A stretch of 38,088 bases of DNA, taken from positions 1-38,088 of the forward strand of contig JAHFQJ010000018.1 in the NCBI GenBank assembly GCA_023266335.1. The letters run 5' to 3'. Source of the stretch: Burkholderiaceae bacterium (lineage in GTDB: Bacteria > Pseudomonadota > Gammaproteobacteria > Burkholderiales > Burkholderiaceae). This document shows, in pieces, positions 26,038-35,359 of this stretch; the stretch's first letter is position 1; every line of letters starts with the position of its first letter. A program made the translations under genes and the position numbers. Under the pieces are notes generated by a model. It worked only from the letters and a program-made list of their open reading frames with translations. It ran no database searches and was not told where the DNA came from.

Positions 26038-27285
26038 TTATTTGCCCCCTTTTATTTTAGGATAATTTATATATACAAACTGAAAAACAAGCATAATAAT
26101 ATAAGCTAAAAATACACAATATAGCATACCAGTTATATTATATTTCTGTACTAAAATACCGCTAGTGCCAAACATAGTAACGATACCAATTATCCATATA
26201 AATATTTGTGTTTTATAAGCTTTTTCTCTTAGCCACCATAAAGTAAATACTTGATTCATAAATACAGGTACAGCTAAAAATATCCCTAAATTTAATAATG
26301 AAACGCCGTGAGTATATTGTTTGCCTAAAATTTTGATAATTAATGAATATGAAATAAATGGTAAAATTAAAGCCGTTAAAACAGATGCAGCTATCATAAC
26401 TGACATAATTTTATATAGTCTGACTTGTGCTTCCTTATTGTCTCTACAATTAAAAATAAAATAAGGACCTAAAATGCTGCAAATCATAATTCCAATATTT
26501 AACCATGCATCATTTAGCTGCATAATTGTTGTATATAATCCAAGGCTTTCGTAATCTACTAATTTTTCTAATAAAATTCTATCAAATCTTAAAAATAGAT
26601 AATATAAAACTAAACTTGTTCCAATTAACATACCATCTTTAAATAAAGATTTAAATATTAATCTATTTAATTTACCCCATTTTGGGCTTTTTTGATGTTT
26701 AAAATAAAATAAAATCGTAAAAAAGCTGATAAAAACTGCTTCTACTGCATAAGCATAAGCAAAATGATGCATTTTTACCCAAGTAAATTTACTTAGATAT
26801 AAAATAGTAAAAAATCTGCCGCATAAACCAATTGTTCTTGCAATACTAAACCAGAAATTTAACCGGTTTGCAGTAAACCAGCATCCTAAAATATAAATAG
26901 ATTCGCCAACTAAAGGACCAATTATACACAGCAAAAATGTAAGTCGGACTTCACTATCATGGATATAGATAAAAGAAAATATAAAAGATGTAATTAAACA
27001 AACAATACCAAAAATTACTCTTAAGTAAAATCCGGTAGTTATAATATTTTTTTGAACAAATTTATATTTACTTAATTTAGATATAATCAATTCACTGCCG
27101 GCAAAATAACTTAAAGTTACAAGCACAGTGCTAAGGCTGTAGGCATAAGCAAATTTGCCGTTATCTTCAATGTTAAGACTATGGGCTATAAATCCTATGC
27201 ATGCAATTGACAGAAGCATTTGTAGAATGCGCTCAACCATTAATATAATAATATTTAGACTTAAATTTGCATGCTTTTTTATCAT
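26038..27285 (-). CDS. Polysaccharide flippase, second paralogue
   Basis: This is a 415-aa membrane protein of the Wzx/MOP superfamily with about 12 hydrophobic segments. It aligns along its length with the flippase at 19825-21081: NIEDNGKFAYAYSL for LEDYGKYTYAASL, GSELIISKLSKYKF for GSELIIPKLSRYKY, FLRFDRILLEKLV for FLRLDRFFLEKYV. The two paralogues are separated by wecB, GT32 and the BcgI-like genes. It probably exports a related glycan unit. It stands without an adjacent glycosyltransferase. Confidence 0.87.
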   Translation of the reverse strand: MIKKHANLSLNIIILMVERILQMLLSIACIGFIAHSLNIEDNGKFAYAYSLSTVLVTLSYFAGSELIISKLSKYKFVQKNIITTGFYLRVIFGIVCLITSFIFSFIYIHDSEVRLTFLLCIIGPLVGESIYILGCWFTANRLNFWFSIARTIGLCGRFFTILYLSKFTWVKMHHFAYAYAVEAVFISFFTILFYFKHQKSPKWGKLNRLIFKSLFKDGMLIGTSLVLYYLFLRFDRILLEKLVDYESLGLYTTIMQLNDAWLNIGIMICSILGPYFIFNCRDNKEAQVRLYKIMSVMIAASVLTALILPFISYSLIIKILGKQYTHGVSLLNLGIFLAVPVFMNQVFTLWWLREKAYKTQIFIWIIGIVTMFGTSGILVQKYNITGMLYCVFLAYIIMLVFQFVYINYPKIKGGK

Positions 27286-27314
27286 TATATTTTCTATAGT
27301 TAGTTACACTTAAT

Positions 27315-27542
27315 TTAAACCGCACCATAATCATCGCAGTCATGATGATGACCATTATAGTAACCATGCCTGTTTGGGTGATGATCATTAATTACAAAAT
27401 TACCAATTCTATGAGCTTGGTTTGTTCCTTGTAAATTCTGTCGCGAATCTTGATTTAAGATAGAGGCAAGCTGTGCATTACTCATATAAGGATTCTCTCG
27501 CCGCAATCCTTCAATTCTATTATTAACTGCTTGGTTTGCCAA
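27315..27542 (-). CDS. 3' continuation of the Pro/Asn-rich gene beyond a TGA
   Basis: This 75-codon stretch opens at TTG and has no convincing start or ribosome site. It is in the same frame as the 27573-28184 gene, separated only by one TGA and 10 sense codons. It encodes RIEGLRRENPYMSNAQLASI, then a His/Asp/Tyr-rich end (HHHDCDDYGAV). It may be the lost C-terminus of that gene after a nonsense mutation, a read-through extension, or a small separate gene. The function is not recognised. Confidence 0.4.
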   Translation of the reverse strand: MANQAVNNRIEGLRRENPYMSNAQLASILNQDSRQNLQGTNQAHRIGNFVINDHHPNRHGYYNGHHHDCDDYGAV

Positions 27543-27572
27543 ACTAAATATATCACCGCCGCCGTGATTTAT

Positions 27573-28184
27573 TCATCCAGGATTAGGATTTTGATTAAAC
27601 GGGTTATGAATCGGCGGTGGAGTTGGCATTTGAGGCTGTGGAGAATTCTGTCTTGCAAATTCCTGCTCTAAATACATATTTGTAAGCTGATGCGCAATAG
27701 CATTCCCATGATCGGACACTCTAGCTTCATTTAAAAATAATTGCACATGCTGCAGTATATTTTGTTCTCTACCCTGCAGATTACCTACAAAATTATTACG
27801 TTGTAAAGATGCAAATACATCAGCAGACAGCCGCGGATTAATATTTAACACAGGAGGTTGATTAATACCACCAGCCATAGAATGCGGAAGCATATTCGGC
27901 TGTTGTTGGACATTATTGTACACACCAGGCCAAAAAACACTTCCCATCATGTGCTGTGAAACCATATTTGGGATATTCATAAAATCTCTTAAAGAAGGGC
28001 GTCGACCTAAAATTGATGGCGGAGCAAAGTTTGGTTGCTGTGTTGAATAATGAAGATGGTATGGATTTGCTGGAGGATAAGCTGGATTTATATACGGACT
28101 GCCCTGCGGCTGATGTCCATTAAAACCAGTGTATCCATAATTATTCATGGAGTTAACTACCCTATCAGCCAAGTGACCAAACAT
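27573..28184 (-). CDS. Pro/Asn/Gln-rich hypothetical protein, 203 aa
   Basis: I do not recognise this protein. The start is fixed by GGAGG (28190-28194, minus strand) five bases before the ATG at 28184; an upstream TTG at 28196 overlaps that site and is not used. The N-terminal 100 residues are rich in Pro, Tyr, Asn and Gln with many NPY/NP pairs. Residues about 120-180 look helical (LSADVFASLQRNNF, then NILQHVQLFLNEARV). The last 25 residues are again Pro/Asn/Gln-rich. There is no Sec signal. Such composition occurs in host-directed or surface proteins, but this is only a hint. The frame continues past its TGA stop. Confidence 0.6.
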   Translation of the reverse strand: MFGHLADRVVNSMNNYGYTGFNGHQPQGSPYINPAYPPANPYHLHYSTQQPNFAPPSILGRRPSLRDFMNIPNMVSQHMMGSVFWPGVYNNVQQQPNMLPHSMAGGINQPPVLNINPRLSADVFASLQRNNFVGNLQGREQNILQHVQLFLNEARVSDHGNAIAHQLTNMYLEQEFARQNSPQPQMPTPPPIHNPFNQNPNPG

Positions 28185-28324
28185 ATAAACCTCCAAATTT
28201 ACATATTAATTATAATGTATTATATCATATATTATTAAATATATTTTAACTTTAAATTCAAATATTATTTAATTTAGTATAATACCTAATCCTTCACAAT
28301 CTACTCTAATACACATATAATAAT

Positions 28325-29221
28325 ATGTCATTTATTCTTTTATCTCAATGTATGATACAAATTGACCCAGTTGCTTTTAAAATAGGCAGTTTTGCTATCC
28401 ATTGGTACGGATTAATGTATTTAATCTCGTTTGTGTTAGCCTCTTTTCTTATGCGTTTTCGTATAAAAAACTATTCTCATTATAGAAATTGGACATTCAA
28501 AGAAGTAGATGATTTAATGTTTTACTGCATTTTAGGCGTAGTAATTGGCGGAAGAGCCGGATATGTATTATTCTATCAATGGACTTTTTATAGCCAAAAT
28601 TTACAAGAAATATTTAAAGTTTGGCATGGAGGAATGTCTTTCCATGGCGGTTTAATTGGAGTGATGACAGCCATTTTGCTATTTTCTTATAAATCTAAAA
28701 AAACTTTTTTCACAATTAGCGATTTTATTGCACCCATTGTGCCGGTTGGGTTATTTTTTGGGCGTATCGGTAATTTTATTAATGGCGAATTATGGGGAAG
28801 AATTACATCTTCAAATTTAGGTATCATATTTCCAAAAGCAAATGATGGTTTAACCAGACACCCGTCGCAATTATATCAAATGGCAGCAGAAGGATTAATT
28901 TTATTTATAATTATGTGGGTATATTTACGTAAACCAAGAGTTTCCGGCACTGCTTCCGGCTTATTTTTATTTTTTTATGGCACTCTTAGATTCTTTACAG
29001 AATTTTTCCGGGAACCTGATGCATTTTTAGGCTTGCAGGCATTGGGCTGGACAATGGGGCAATGGTTATGTTTACCAATGATTGCTTTAGGCGCAACAAT
29101 TTTATTTTTAGGTGAATTAAAAAATATATGGTCAGGAAAAATTTCGCCATTTAAACGTAATAAAGATATAAAATTAGATAGCAATAATGCATATCAAAAT
29201 TCTAAAAATGAAGAAAAATAA
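28325..29221 (+). CDS. lgt: Prolipoprotein diacylglyceryl transferase
   Basis: This inner-membrane enzyme transfers diacylglycerol from phosphatidylglycerol to the lipobox cysteine, the first step of lipoprotein maturation. Seven membrane segments fit the family. Key blocks are [33 protein letters not shown] and the signature [15 protein letters not shown]. The C-terminal tail is Lys/Asn-rich and hydrophilic. The length of 298 aa is normal. It leads a run with thyA (8-base gap) and coaE (overlap). Confidence 0.96.
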   Translation: MSFILLSQCMIQIDPVAFKIGSFAIHWYGLMYLISFVLASFLMRFRIKNYSHYRNWTFKEVDDLMFYCILGVVIGGRAGYVLFYQWTFYSQNLQEIFKVWHGGMSFHGGLIGVMTAILLFSYKSKKTFFTISDFIAPIVPVGLFFGRIGNFINGELWGRITSSNLGIIFPKANDGLTRHPSQLYQMAAEGLILFIIMWVYLRKPRVSGTASGLFLFFYGTLRFFTEFFREPDAFLGLQALGWTMGQWLCLPMIALGATILFLGELKNIWSGKISPFKRNKDIKLDSNNAYQNSKNEEK

Positions 29222-29229
29222 AAATACTT

Positions 29230-30024
29230 ATGAAACAATACCTAGATTTATTAAACTTTTTGCTGAATGAAGGAAAATTAAAAACAGATAGAACAGGTAC
29301 AGGCACATTAAGTACGTTTGGTTATCAAATGAGATTTGATTTAAATGTTGGCTTTCCCATGCTTACTACTAAAAAATTGCATTGGAAAAGCATAGTACAT
29401 GAGTTATTATGGTTTTTAAATGGTGATACCAATATAGATTATTTACAAAAGCATGGCGTAAGAATTTGGAATGAATGGGCAGATGAATATGGAGATTTAG
29501 GGCCAGTATATGGAAAACAATGGCGTAGCTGGCAAACACCAAATGGTGAATATATAGACCAAATTCAAAATTTAATTTTTAATCTTAAACATAACCCAGA
29601 TTCAAGAAGACACTTAGTTGTAGCATGGAACCCGAGCGATGTGGATAAAATGGCACTTCCTCCTTGCCATTGTTTATTTCAGTTTTATGTGTGCGAAAAT
29701 GTTCTATCATGCCAGCTTTACCAAAGAAGTGCAGATGTATTTTTAGGCGTTCCATTTAACATTGCAAGTTATGCACTATTAACATATTTAGCTGCACATC
29801 AATGCGGGTTTGAAGTAGGAGATTTTGTTTGGACGGGTGGAGATGTGCATTTGTATACAAATCATATTGAACAGGCAAAATTACAGTTGACTAGAATTCC
29901 TGCAAAATTACCGCAATTAAAATTATTAAATAAACCAAAAGATATTTTCTCATATCATTTTGACGATATTGCTTTACTAGATTATGTGCCTCAAGACTCA
30001 ATTAGAGCAAAGGTTGCAGTGTAA
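29230..30024 (+). CDS. thyA: Thymidylate synthase
   Basis: This makes dTMP from dUMP with methylene-tetrahydrofolate. The catalytic cysteine is C146 in [12 protein letters not shown], and the length of 264 aa and numbering equal those of E. coli Thy[41 protein letters not shown] and [12 protein letters not shown] are intact. A partner folate reductase gene is not in the window. Its TAA overlaps the coaE start (TAATG). lgt-thyA adjacency is common in proteobacteria. Confidence 0.98.
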   Translation: MKQYLDLLNFLLNEGKLKTDRTGTGTLSTFGYQMRFDLNVGFPMLTTKKLHWKSIVHELLWFLNGDTNIDYLQKHGVRIWNEWADEYGDLGPVYGKQWRSWQTPNGEYIDQIQNLIFNLKHNPDSRRHLVVAWNPSDVDKMALPPCHCLFQFYVCENVLSCQLYQRSADVFLGVPFNIASYALLTYLAAHQCGFEVGDFVWTGGDVHLYTNHIEQAKLQLTRIPAKLPQLKLLNKPKDIFSYHFDDIALLDYVPQDSIRAKVAV

Positions 30025-30659
30025 TGCAGATTTTTTTATTAACTGGCGGAATCGGTACAGGTAAAAGTTTAGCGGCTAACCATTTATCAAAGCATGGTGC
30101 TGGTATTGTAGATACCGATGAAATTACCAAATTAATTACCGCAAAAGACGGCATAGCAATTCCAATGCTGGCAAATGCTTTTGGCAATAAAAGCTTAACT
30201 GAGAATGGGGAGCTTGATCGTGATTATATGCGTAATCTGATATTTAATAATGAAATTGCTAAACTTAAATTAGAAGAAGTATTACATCCTTTAATCCAAG
30301 TTTATGCTATGCAGAAGGCTAAGCATTTAGAGTACATCAAGCCGTATTTAAAATATATACTTTATGTTGTTCCTTTGTTCATTGGCAAAAATCAAGCTTT
30401 TTGGCATTCTCAAGTGCAAAAGGTTATTACGGTAGAGTCAGATTACTCTGTGCGTATACAAAGAATTATGCATCGGGGTTTAAGCCAAGACATGGCTGCT
30501 AAAATAATACAGCAGCAGCCTGCTAATGAGGAATACAGAGCATCTGCTGATTATATAATCGAAAATAACAGCAGCTATGCAGATTTTATATCTAAATTAG
30601 ATGATTTAAACATAATTTTAAAACGGAAATTGCATACCGCTAGGCAACATATCTTTTAA
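30024..30659 (+). CDS. coaE: Dephospho-CoA kinase
   Basis: This phosphorylates dephospho-CoA in the last step of CoA synthesis. The P-loop GGIGTGKS (8-15) is followed by GIVDTDEIT, where most relatives have DADxI. The lid region SVRIQRIMHRGLSQDMAAKII and the end block IIENNSSYADFISKLDDL are typical. The length is 211 aa. The last 42 bases overlap the convergent ybaB gene, so the extreme C-terminus is set by shared DNA. Confidence 0.93.
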   Translation: MQIFLLTGGIGTGKSLAANHLSKHGAGIVDTDEITKLITAKDGIAIPMLANAFGNKSLTENGELDRDYMRNLIFNNEIAKLKLEEVLHPLIQVYAMQKAKHLEYIKPYLKYILYVVPLFIGKNQAFWHSQVQKVITVESDYSVRIQRIMHRGLSQDMAAKIIQQQPANEEYRASADYIIENNSSYADFISKLDDLNIILKRKLHTARQHIF

Positions 30660-30965
30660 CCCGCCCATATTATTTTGCGTTTTATCCTTTATTTGTTCAA
30701 ATGCATGAGTAAATGCGGCCGATACTAAATCTGCTACAGTTGCTGCATCTTCTTCTACATCATCATTATTAATGTCTTTAAAAAGGCTGTGATCAATTTT
30801 TACATTTATAATTTCATAACTGCATGTCATCACTACTTCAACTAAACCAGCACCAGATTGACCTGTAACGTGAGTTTTTCCTAATTCTTCTTGGGCTTTT
30901 AATAATTCTTCCTGCATTTTTTTGGCTTTTTGCATAAGTTGAGCCATATTTTTTCCACCAAACAT
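30618..30965 (-). CDS. ybaB: Nucleoid-associated protein YbaB/EbfC
   Basis: This is a small dimeric DNA-binding protein affecting nucleoid structure and gene expression. MFGGKNMAQLMQKAKKMQEELLKAQEEL and the C-terminus LPSGMQFPF match the family. The length of 115 aa is usual. AAAGGA precedes the ATG. It normally sits between dnaX and recR; here it stands alone and converges on coaE. Confidence 0.94.
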   Translation of the reverse strand: MFGGKNMAQLMQKAKKMQEELLKAQEELGKTHVTGQSGAGLVEVVMTCSYEIINVKIDHSLFKDINNDDVEEDAATVADLVSAAFTHAFEQIKDKTQNNMGGLKDMLPSGMQFPF

Positions 30966-31062
30966 TATGTATCCTTTTATTAGTTAATATGTATAGCTAA
31001 AAGACTAAGAAACTATATATAATTATAGTAATCACAATAAAATCATTATAGCATTATTTTAT

Positions 31063-31851
31063 ATGGGAATAATAAAATTGCAGTTTAATCAAGCTATTAA
31101 TTATGATGAATATGCATTTGCACAAAAAATTATTGCACATAAATTTTTTGAATGGATTATTAGTAAAAATATATTTAATTTAGAATTAAAAGATACAAAA
31201 AAAATATTGGAATTAGGTTGCGGCAGCGGGTTTTTAAGTGAGATTATCTTAGATTATTTAATTGAAACAGGAATCACAGCAAATCTAGAGTTGGCAGATA
31301 TATCAAATAATATGCTGGATATGTGTAAAAATAAGTTATCAATTATTCAGCATAAAAATCAAAATCAAAAAAACATAAATGTATCATATATTAACATTAA
31401 TGCTGAATATCTAAAATTTAATCAAAACAACAGTGATATAATATTGTCAAATATGTGTATGCAATGGTTTGATGATATAAATTTATATATTAAAAATAAT
31501 ATCACAAAAGTCAAATATCTTGCATTTACCATACCAACCTCAAACAGCTTTAAAAATTGGCGGCAAATACATGATGAATTGGGTATAAAATGTGCCTTAC
31601 ATCAATTAATATCACCACAAATAATTAAAAAATACGCCCATATAAAACATTTAGAATTTGTAAATATACCCTTGGAGTTTCAATCCATAAGGCATTTTAT
31701 TCAGCATTTTAAGCTTATTGGAGCTTATGATAAAAAGAAACTCTATTCAATTTCTGATTTGCGTAAATTAATTGATTACACTCAAAGTAAATTTTTGACA
31801 AATTATGAAATTGCAATTGTAATGTGCGGAAATGAGTCGGAATTAGGATAG
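31063..31851 (+). CDS. bioC: Malonyl-ACP O-methyltransferase BioC-like
   Basis: BioC methylates malonyl-ACP to disguise the first intermediate of pimeloyl (biotin) synthesis. The start FNQAINYDEYAFAQKIIAHK fits the BioC pattern, with SAM motif I ILELGCGSG (48-56). The block ILSNMCMQWFDDI corresponds to the NMALQW region of the family. The length of 262 aa is standard. No other bio gene is nearby, so a general SAM methyltransferase cannot be fully excluded. Confidence 0.78.
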   Translation: MGIIKLQFNQAINYDEYAFAQKIIAHKFFEWIISKNIFNLELKDTKKILELGCGSGFLSEIILDYLIETGITANLELADISNNMLDMCKNKLSIIQHKNQNQKNINVSYININAEYLKFNQNNSDIILSNMCMQWFDDINLYIKNNITKVKYLAFTIPTSNSFKNWRQIHDELGIKCALHQLISPQIIKKYAHIKHLEFVNIPLEFQSIRHFIQHFKLIGAYDKKKLYSISDLRKLIDYTQSKFLTNYEIAIVMCGNESELG

Positions 31852-31953
31852 ATGCTGGCTAGTTATATTTTATTTTCTGCCATATTTGTTCTTTTTCATT
31901 ATCCGGTATTTGGATTACAATGGTTAAATTTATACAAATTATCAAAATATTAA
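31852..31953 (+). CDS. Possible 33-aa hydrophobic peptide
   Basis: An ATG follows the bioC TAG directly, with AGGA just upstream. The frame encodes 33 residues, MLASYILFSAIFVLFHYPVF then GLQWLNLYKLSKY, which could make one membrane helix. Nothing similar is recognised. The remaining 74 bases before dxs hold only AT-rich DNA with a TATAAT at 31956-31961. Confidence 0.3.
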   Translation: MLASYILFSAIFVLFHYPVFGLQWLNLYKLSKY

Positions 31954-32027
31954 TATATAATAGCCAAAAGTTTTAGAATATAACAGCTATTTATATAAGC
32001 TTTAAATAAAAATGCATAATTTAATGC

Positions 32028-34019
32028 ATGAATAATTCAGCTTTAAAATACACGATAAATTTAACTAATATGACTGATATGACTGATGCCTGCCAAAATT
32101 TAGAAGAAATAGAAAATATGCAAACTAATACGGATAACAAAATATCTGTATTAAATTCAGTAAATTTTCCTGCTGATTTAAAAGATTTTAATATAGATAA
32201 ATTAAAAGCACTATCGATGGAATTAAGAGATTTTATTTTAGAATCCGTATCTAAAACCGGTGGTCATTTATCTTCTAATTTAGGAACAGTAGAGCTTACA
32301 ATTGCAATTCATCATATATTTAATACTCCATATGACAGATTAATCTGGGATGTGGGTCATCAATCATATCCGCATAAAATATTAACCGGACGCAAAGATA
32401 AAATGCATACTTTACGTCAATTAGACGGCATTTCCGGGTTTCCAAAACGCAGTGAAAGTGAATATGATGCATTCGGGACAGCGCATTCTTCAACCAGTAT
32501 ATCAGCTGCTATGGGCATGGCAAAAGCTAGTCAAATAAAAAAAGAAAAACGTATATCTATAGCAGTAATTGGCGATGGCGCTATGAGTGCAGGCATGGCA
32601 TTTGAAGCAATGAATAATGCTGGTGCTGATAAAGGACTACCCTTATTAGTCATATTAAATGACAATGATATGTCAATATCTCCGGCTGTAGGAGCATTAA
32701 ATAAGTATTTAGCCCGTTTGTTAAGCGGTAAATTCTATGCTGCTACAAAAAAAGGTTTAAATAAAGTTTTAAAAGTAGCTCCGCCCGTATTAGAGTTAGC
32801 TAAAAAAGTAGAAGAACATGCTAAAGGCATGATTACTCCAGCTACATTATTTGAAGAATTTGGATTTAATTATATCGGACCTATTGATGGGCATGATTTA
32901 AATGCATTAATACCAACTTTAAGAAATATTCAGCATATTATTCAACAGGGGCAAGGACCTCAATTTTTGCATATTGTTACTAAAAAAGGGCAAGGTTATA
33001 AACTAGCTGAAGCTGATCCTATTTTATATCACGGACCGGGTAAATTTAACCCCCATGAAGGCATTACATCAAATTATTCAGTTTCTTCTAATAAAACATA
33101 TACACAAATATTTTCAGATTGGGTATGCAAAAAAGCAGCTGAAGACAATAAATTAATAGCAGTAACTCCTGCAATGAGAGAAGGTTCAGGGCTTGTTGAA
33201 TTTGAAAAACAATATCCAGACCGTTATTTTGATGCCGGCATTGCCGAACAGCACTCAGTTACGTTCGCTGCTGGACTAGCTTGCGAAGGCTTAAAACCAG
33301 TAGTTGCAATTTACTCAACATTTTTACAAAGAGCATATGATCAGTTAATTCATGATGTAACTTTGCAGAATTTACCCGTAATATTTGCAATCGATAGAGC
33401 TGGTCTAGTTGGTGCAGATGGGGCAACTCATGCAGGTAATTATGATTTGGCATATTTACGCTGTATTCCAAATTTAAGTCTATTGGCAGCAAGTAATGCG
33501 CAGGAACTATCAGATATGCTGGATATAGCTTACGCTCAGAATAATCCTGTAGCCGTGCGTTATCCAAGAGGAAATGCAATTATTGACAATAATAATCAAA
33601 AAATTATATGGGGTAAATCTTCTATACTTTACACAGCAAATTTTGAAGATAATACGCAAGTTAAAACGGCAATTTTAGCTTTTGGTTCAATGGTTAACCC
33701 ATGTTTAAATATTGGCAAAAGAATAAATGCAACTGTAGTTAATATGAGATTTATCAAGCCGATTGATAAAGAGTTAATCAAAGACATTTGCAAAGATTAC
33801 ACTCATGTTATTATGGCGGAAGAGGGCTGTTTAATGGGTGGTGCAGGCAGTGCATGCCTAGAAGAAATTTCTAAATTAAAATTAAAAAATATACCTAAAA
33901 CTTTATTATTAGGTTTGCCAGATGAATATATTGACCATGGAGACACAGCAAAATTACTGGCTCTGAATGGTTTAGATGAAAATGGAATTTATAGTTCTAT
34001 ACAAGATTTTATAAATTAA
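32028..34019 (+). CDS. dxs: 1-Deoxy-D-xylulose-5-phosphate synthase
   Basis: This thiamine-diphosphate enzyme condenses pyruvate and glyceraldehyde-3-phosphate, the entry to the MEP isoprenoid pathway. The sequence has [47 protein letters not shown], the cofactor motif [18 protein letters not shown] with NDNDMSIS, and the transketolase block [17 protein letters not shown]. At 663 aa it is about 40 longer than usual because of the N-terminus. In-frame ATGs at 32070, 32079 and 32118 could be the true start; the family core begins near residue 45. No start has a good ribosome site. Confidence 0.95.
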   Translation: MNNSALKYTINLTNMTDMTDACQNLEEIENMQTNTDNKISVLNSVNFPADLKDFNIDKLKALSMELRDFILESVSKTGGHLSSNLGTVELTIAIHHIFNTPYDRLIWDVGHQSYPHKILTGRKDKMHTLRQLDGISGFPKRSESEYDAFGTAHSSTSISAAMGMAKASQIKKEKRISIAVIGDGAMSAGMAFEAMNNAGADKGLPLLVILNDNDMSISPAVGALNKYLARLLSGKFYAATKKGLNKVLKVAPPVLELAKKVEEHAKGMITPATLFEEFGFNYIGPIDGHDLNALIPTLRNIQHIIQQGQGPQFLHIVTKKGQGYKLAEADPILYHGPGKFNPHEGITSNYSVSSNKTYTQIFSDWVCKKAAEDNKLIAVTPAMREGSGLVEFEKQYPDRYFDAGIAEQHSVTFAAGLACEGLKPVVAIYSTFLQRAYDQLIHDVTLQNLPVIFAIDRAGLVGADGATHAGNYDLAYLRCIPNLSLLAASNAQELSDMLDIAYAQNNPVAVRYPRGNAIIDNNNQKIIWGKSSILYTANFEDNTQVKTAILAFGSMVNPCLNIGKRINATVVNMRFIKPIDKELIKDICKDYTHVIMAEEGCLMGGAGSACLEEISKLKLKNIPKTLLLGLPDEYIDHGDTAKLLALNGLDENGIYSSIQDFIN

Positions 34020-34022
34020 TTA

Positions 34023-34133
34023 TTAACCTAAAATATAGAATATTTTGCTCATCTGGATTTTAATGCAAGGTTAACAACGACGTAAGCGTAAGTTCAAGTA
34101 GATAGAGTATGTGAGGGCATATATTTAGGTAAA
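34023..34133. repeat. 111-bp inverted-repeat element between dxs and secG
   Basis: TTAACCTAAAATATA at 34023-34037 is matched by the complement of TATATTTAGGTAAA at 34120-34133 with one extra A and one mismatch. The interior is richer in G and C than the flanks and has no ORF. The rest of the 233-base gap to secG is AT-rich and featureless. It may be a small mobile repeat or a transcript-end structure. Confidence 0.45.
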
Positions 34134-34252
34134 CCCATTGACATTACGCATATATAACATATAAACTTTCATAATATATAGCTAAAATTGCTTGGAATGA
34201 TTAGTTTATATATTTAAATATTTTTTATAAAAATAGCTAACATCAGGAAAAT

Positions 34253-34603
34253 ATGCAGATAATAAAATTTTTGTTAATGATTTCACAAATTATAAGTGGG
34301 TTAATTATTATTGGTTTAGTTTTATTACAGCATGGCAAAGGTGCAGATGCAGGTGCCGGATTTGGCGGCGGAAGCTCTAACAGCGTATTTGGCGCAAGTG
34401 GTTCAGCAAATTTTTTATCTAGAACCACAGCAGTATTGGCTGTAGTATTTTTTACTGCAACTATAGCTATTAACTGGTTTAGTGGTTATAAGCCTTCATC
34501 AAGTTTATTAGACCAGTTATCAAAAAAACCTCAGGTTTCGCAAACTCAAAAAAAATCTAATCTTAATGCTAATCCTGTCTCTGCTAGTGAAGTACCAAAA
34601 TAA
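34253..34603 (+). CDS. secG: Protein translocase subunit SecG
   Basis: This is the auxiliary subunit of the SecYEG protein-export channel. Two membrane helices (residues about 3-22 and 55-75) flank a Gly-rich cytoplasmic loop with LLQHGKGADAGAGFGGG. SSNSVFGASGSANFLSRTTA follows, as in the family. The Lys/Ser/Gln-rich C-terminal tail is typical in length (116 aa). DUF502 follows after six bases. The usual neighbours tpiA and a tRNA-Leu gene are absent. Confidence 0.95.
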   Translation: MQIIKFLLMISQIISGLIIIGLVLLQHGKGADAGAGFGGGSSNSVFGASGSANFLSRTTAVLAVVFFTATIAINWFSGYKPSSSLLDQLSKKPQVSQTQKKSNLNANPVSASEVPK

Positions 34604-34609
34604 TTTAAT

Positions 34610-35326
34610 ATGAAAAAATATTTGCTTGCTGGATTGCTAGTATGGTTACCTATAGGTATAACTGTTTGGTTGCTTAAACTTGTATTTGGAAGTATTAATT
34701 CAATTTTTAAATCATTATTAATTTGGTTTCAAGGTTTATTTGGAATAAATATTCCTCCAATATTATTAGAAATAGCCAGTATTCCCGGTATTGGCTTATT
34801 GGTTATTATATCGATAATATTTTTAACTGGGTTATTTGCGGGAAATATTGTGGGTCAATGGTGGATAGAATTATGGGACAAATTTGTAAACCATATTCCT
34901 ATCGTTAAATCTATTTATTCAACCATTAAAAAAATATCAGATACTTTGTTGTCAGACAATGGTCAATCATTTAAAGAAGCTGTACTAGTAGAATATCCAA
35001 AAAAAGGTATTTGGACAATTGCCTTTGTTACCGGCACGCCGGATAGTGTTATTACTCCAGATCCTATTATTGCGCTCCATAACGATATTAGCCAAAATAA
35101 TAATTATGAAAAATATATTAGTGTATTTGTACCAACAACTCCAAACCCTACGTCCGGTTTTTTATTAATTGTTGAACGTAATGATGTAAAAAATTTAGAT
35201 TTAAGCGTAGAGCAGGCATTAAAATATATAGTTTCTATGGGTGTTTTACAGATTGAATCCAGCGTCACTGAAGATGTAGGCGAATGCCTAGAAAAATCTA
35301 AAGCAGATACTAAAATAGATGCTTAG
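34610..35326 (+). CDS. DUF502 family membrane protein
   Basis: This is a conserved inner-membrane protein of unknown function. The N-terminus MKKYLLAGLLVWLPIGITVWLL and a second hydrophobic stretch at about 60-85 form two helices. The soluble part has the family blocks HIPIVKSIYSTIKKISDTLL, FKEAVLVEYPKKGIWTIAFVTG, and VFVPTTPNPTSGFLLIV. The length is 238 aa. In many betaproteobacteria this family lies before aspS; here it lies between secG and trpA. Confidence 0.88.
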   Translation: MKKYLLAGLLVWLPIGITVWLLKLVFGSINSIFKSLLIWFQGLFGINIPPILLEIASIPGIGLLVIISIIFLTGLFAGNIVGQWWIELWDKFVNHIPIVKSIYSTIKKISDTLLSDNGQSFKEAVLVEYPKKGIWTIAFVTGTPDSVITPDPIIALHNDISQNNNYEKYISVFVPTTPNPTSGFLLIVERNDVKNLDLSVEQALKYIVSMGVLQIESSVTEDVGECLEKSKADTKIDA

Positions 35327-35359
35327 TTTCCACATTCTTAATAGTTTAATAATAATATT

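Noticed and set aside
27573-27575. TGA read as tryptophan (genetic recoding)
   Set aside because: orn ends in TGA overlapping the ybeD ATG, and Trp is encoded by TGG in many genes here, so TGA works as a stop.
28185-28196. TTG start at 28196 for the Pro/Asn-rich protein
   Set aside because: The GGAGG ribosome site lies at 28190-28194, inside this extension, and is correctly spaced for the ATG at 28184.
34060-34140. tRNA-like GTTCAAG in the dxs-secG gap, where a tRNA-Leu often follows secG in other genomes
   Set aside because: No cloverleaf arms or CCA-proximal stem can be drawn; the segment pairs instead as part of an inverted-repeat element.
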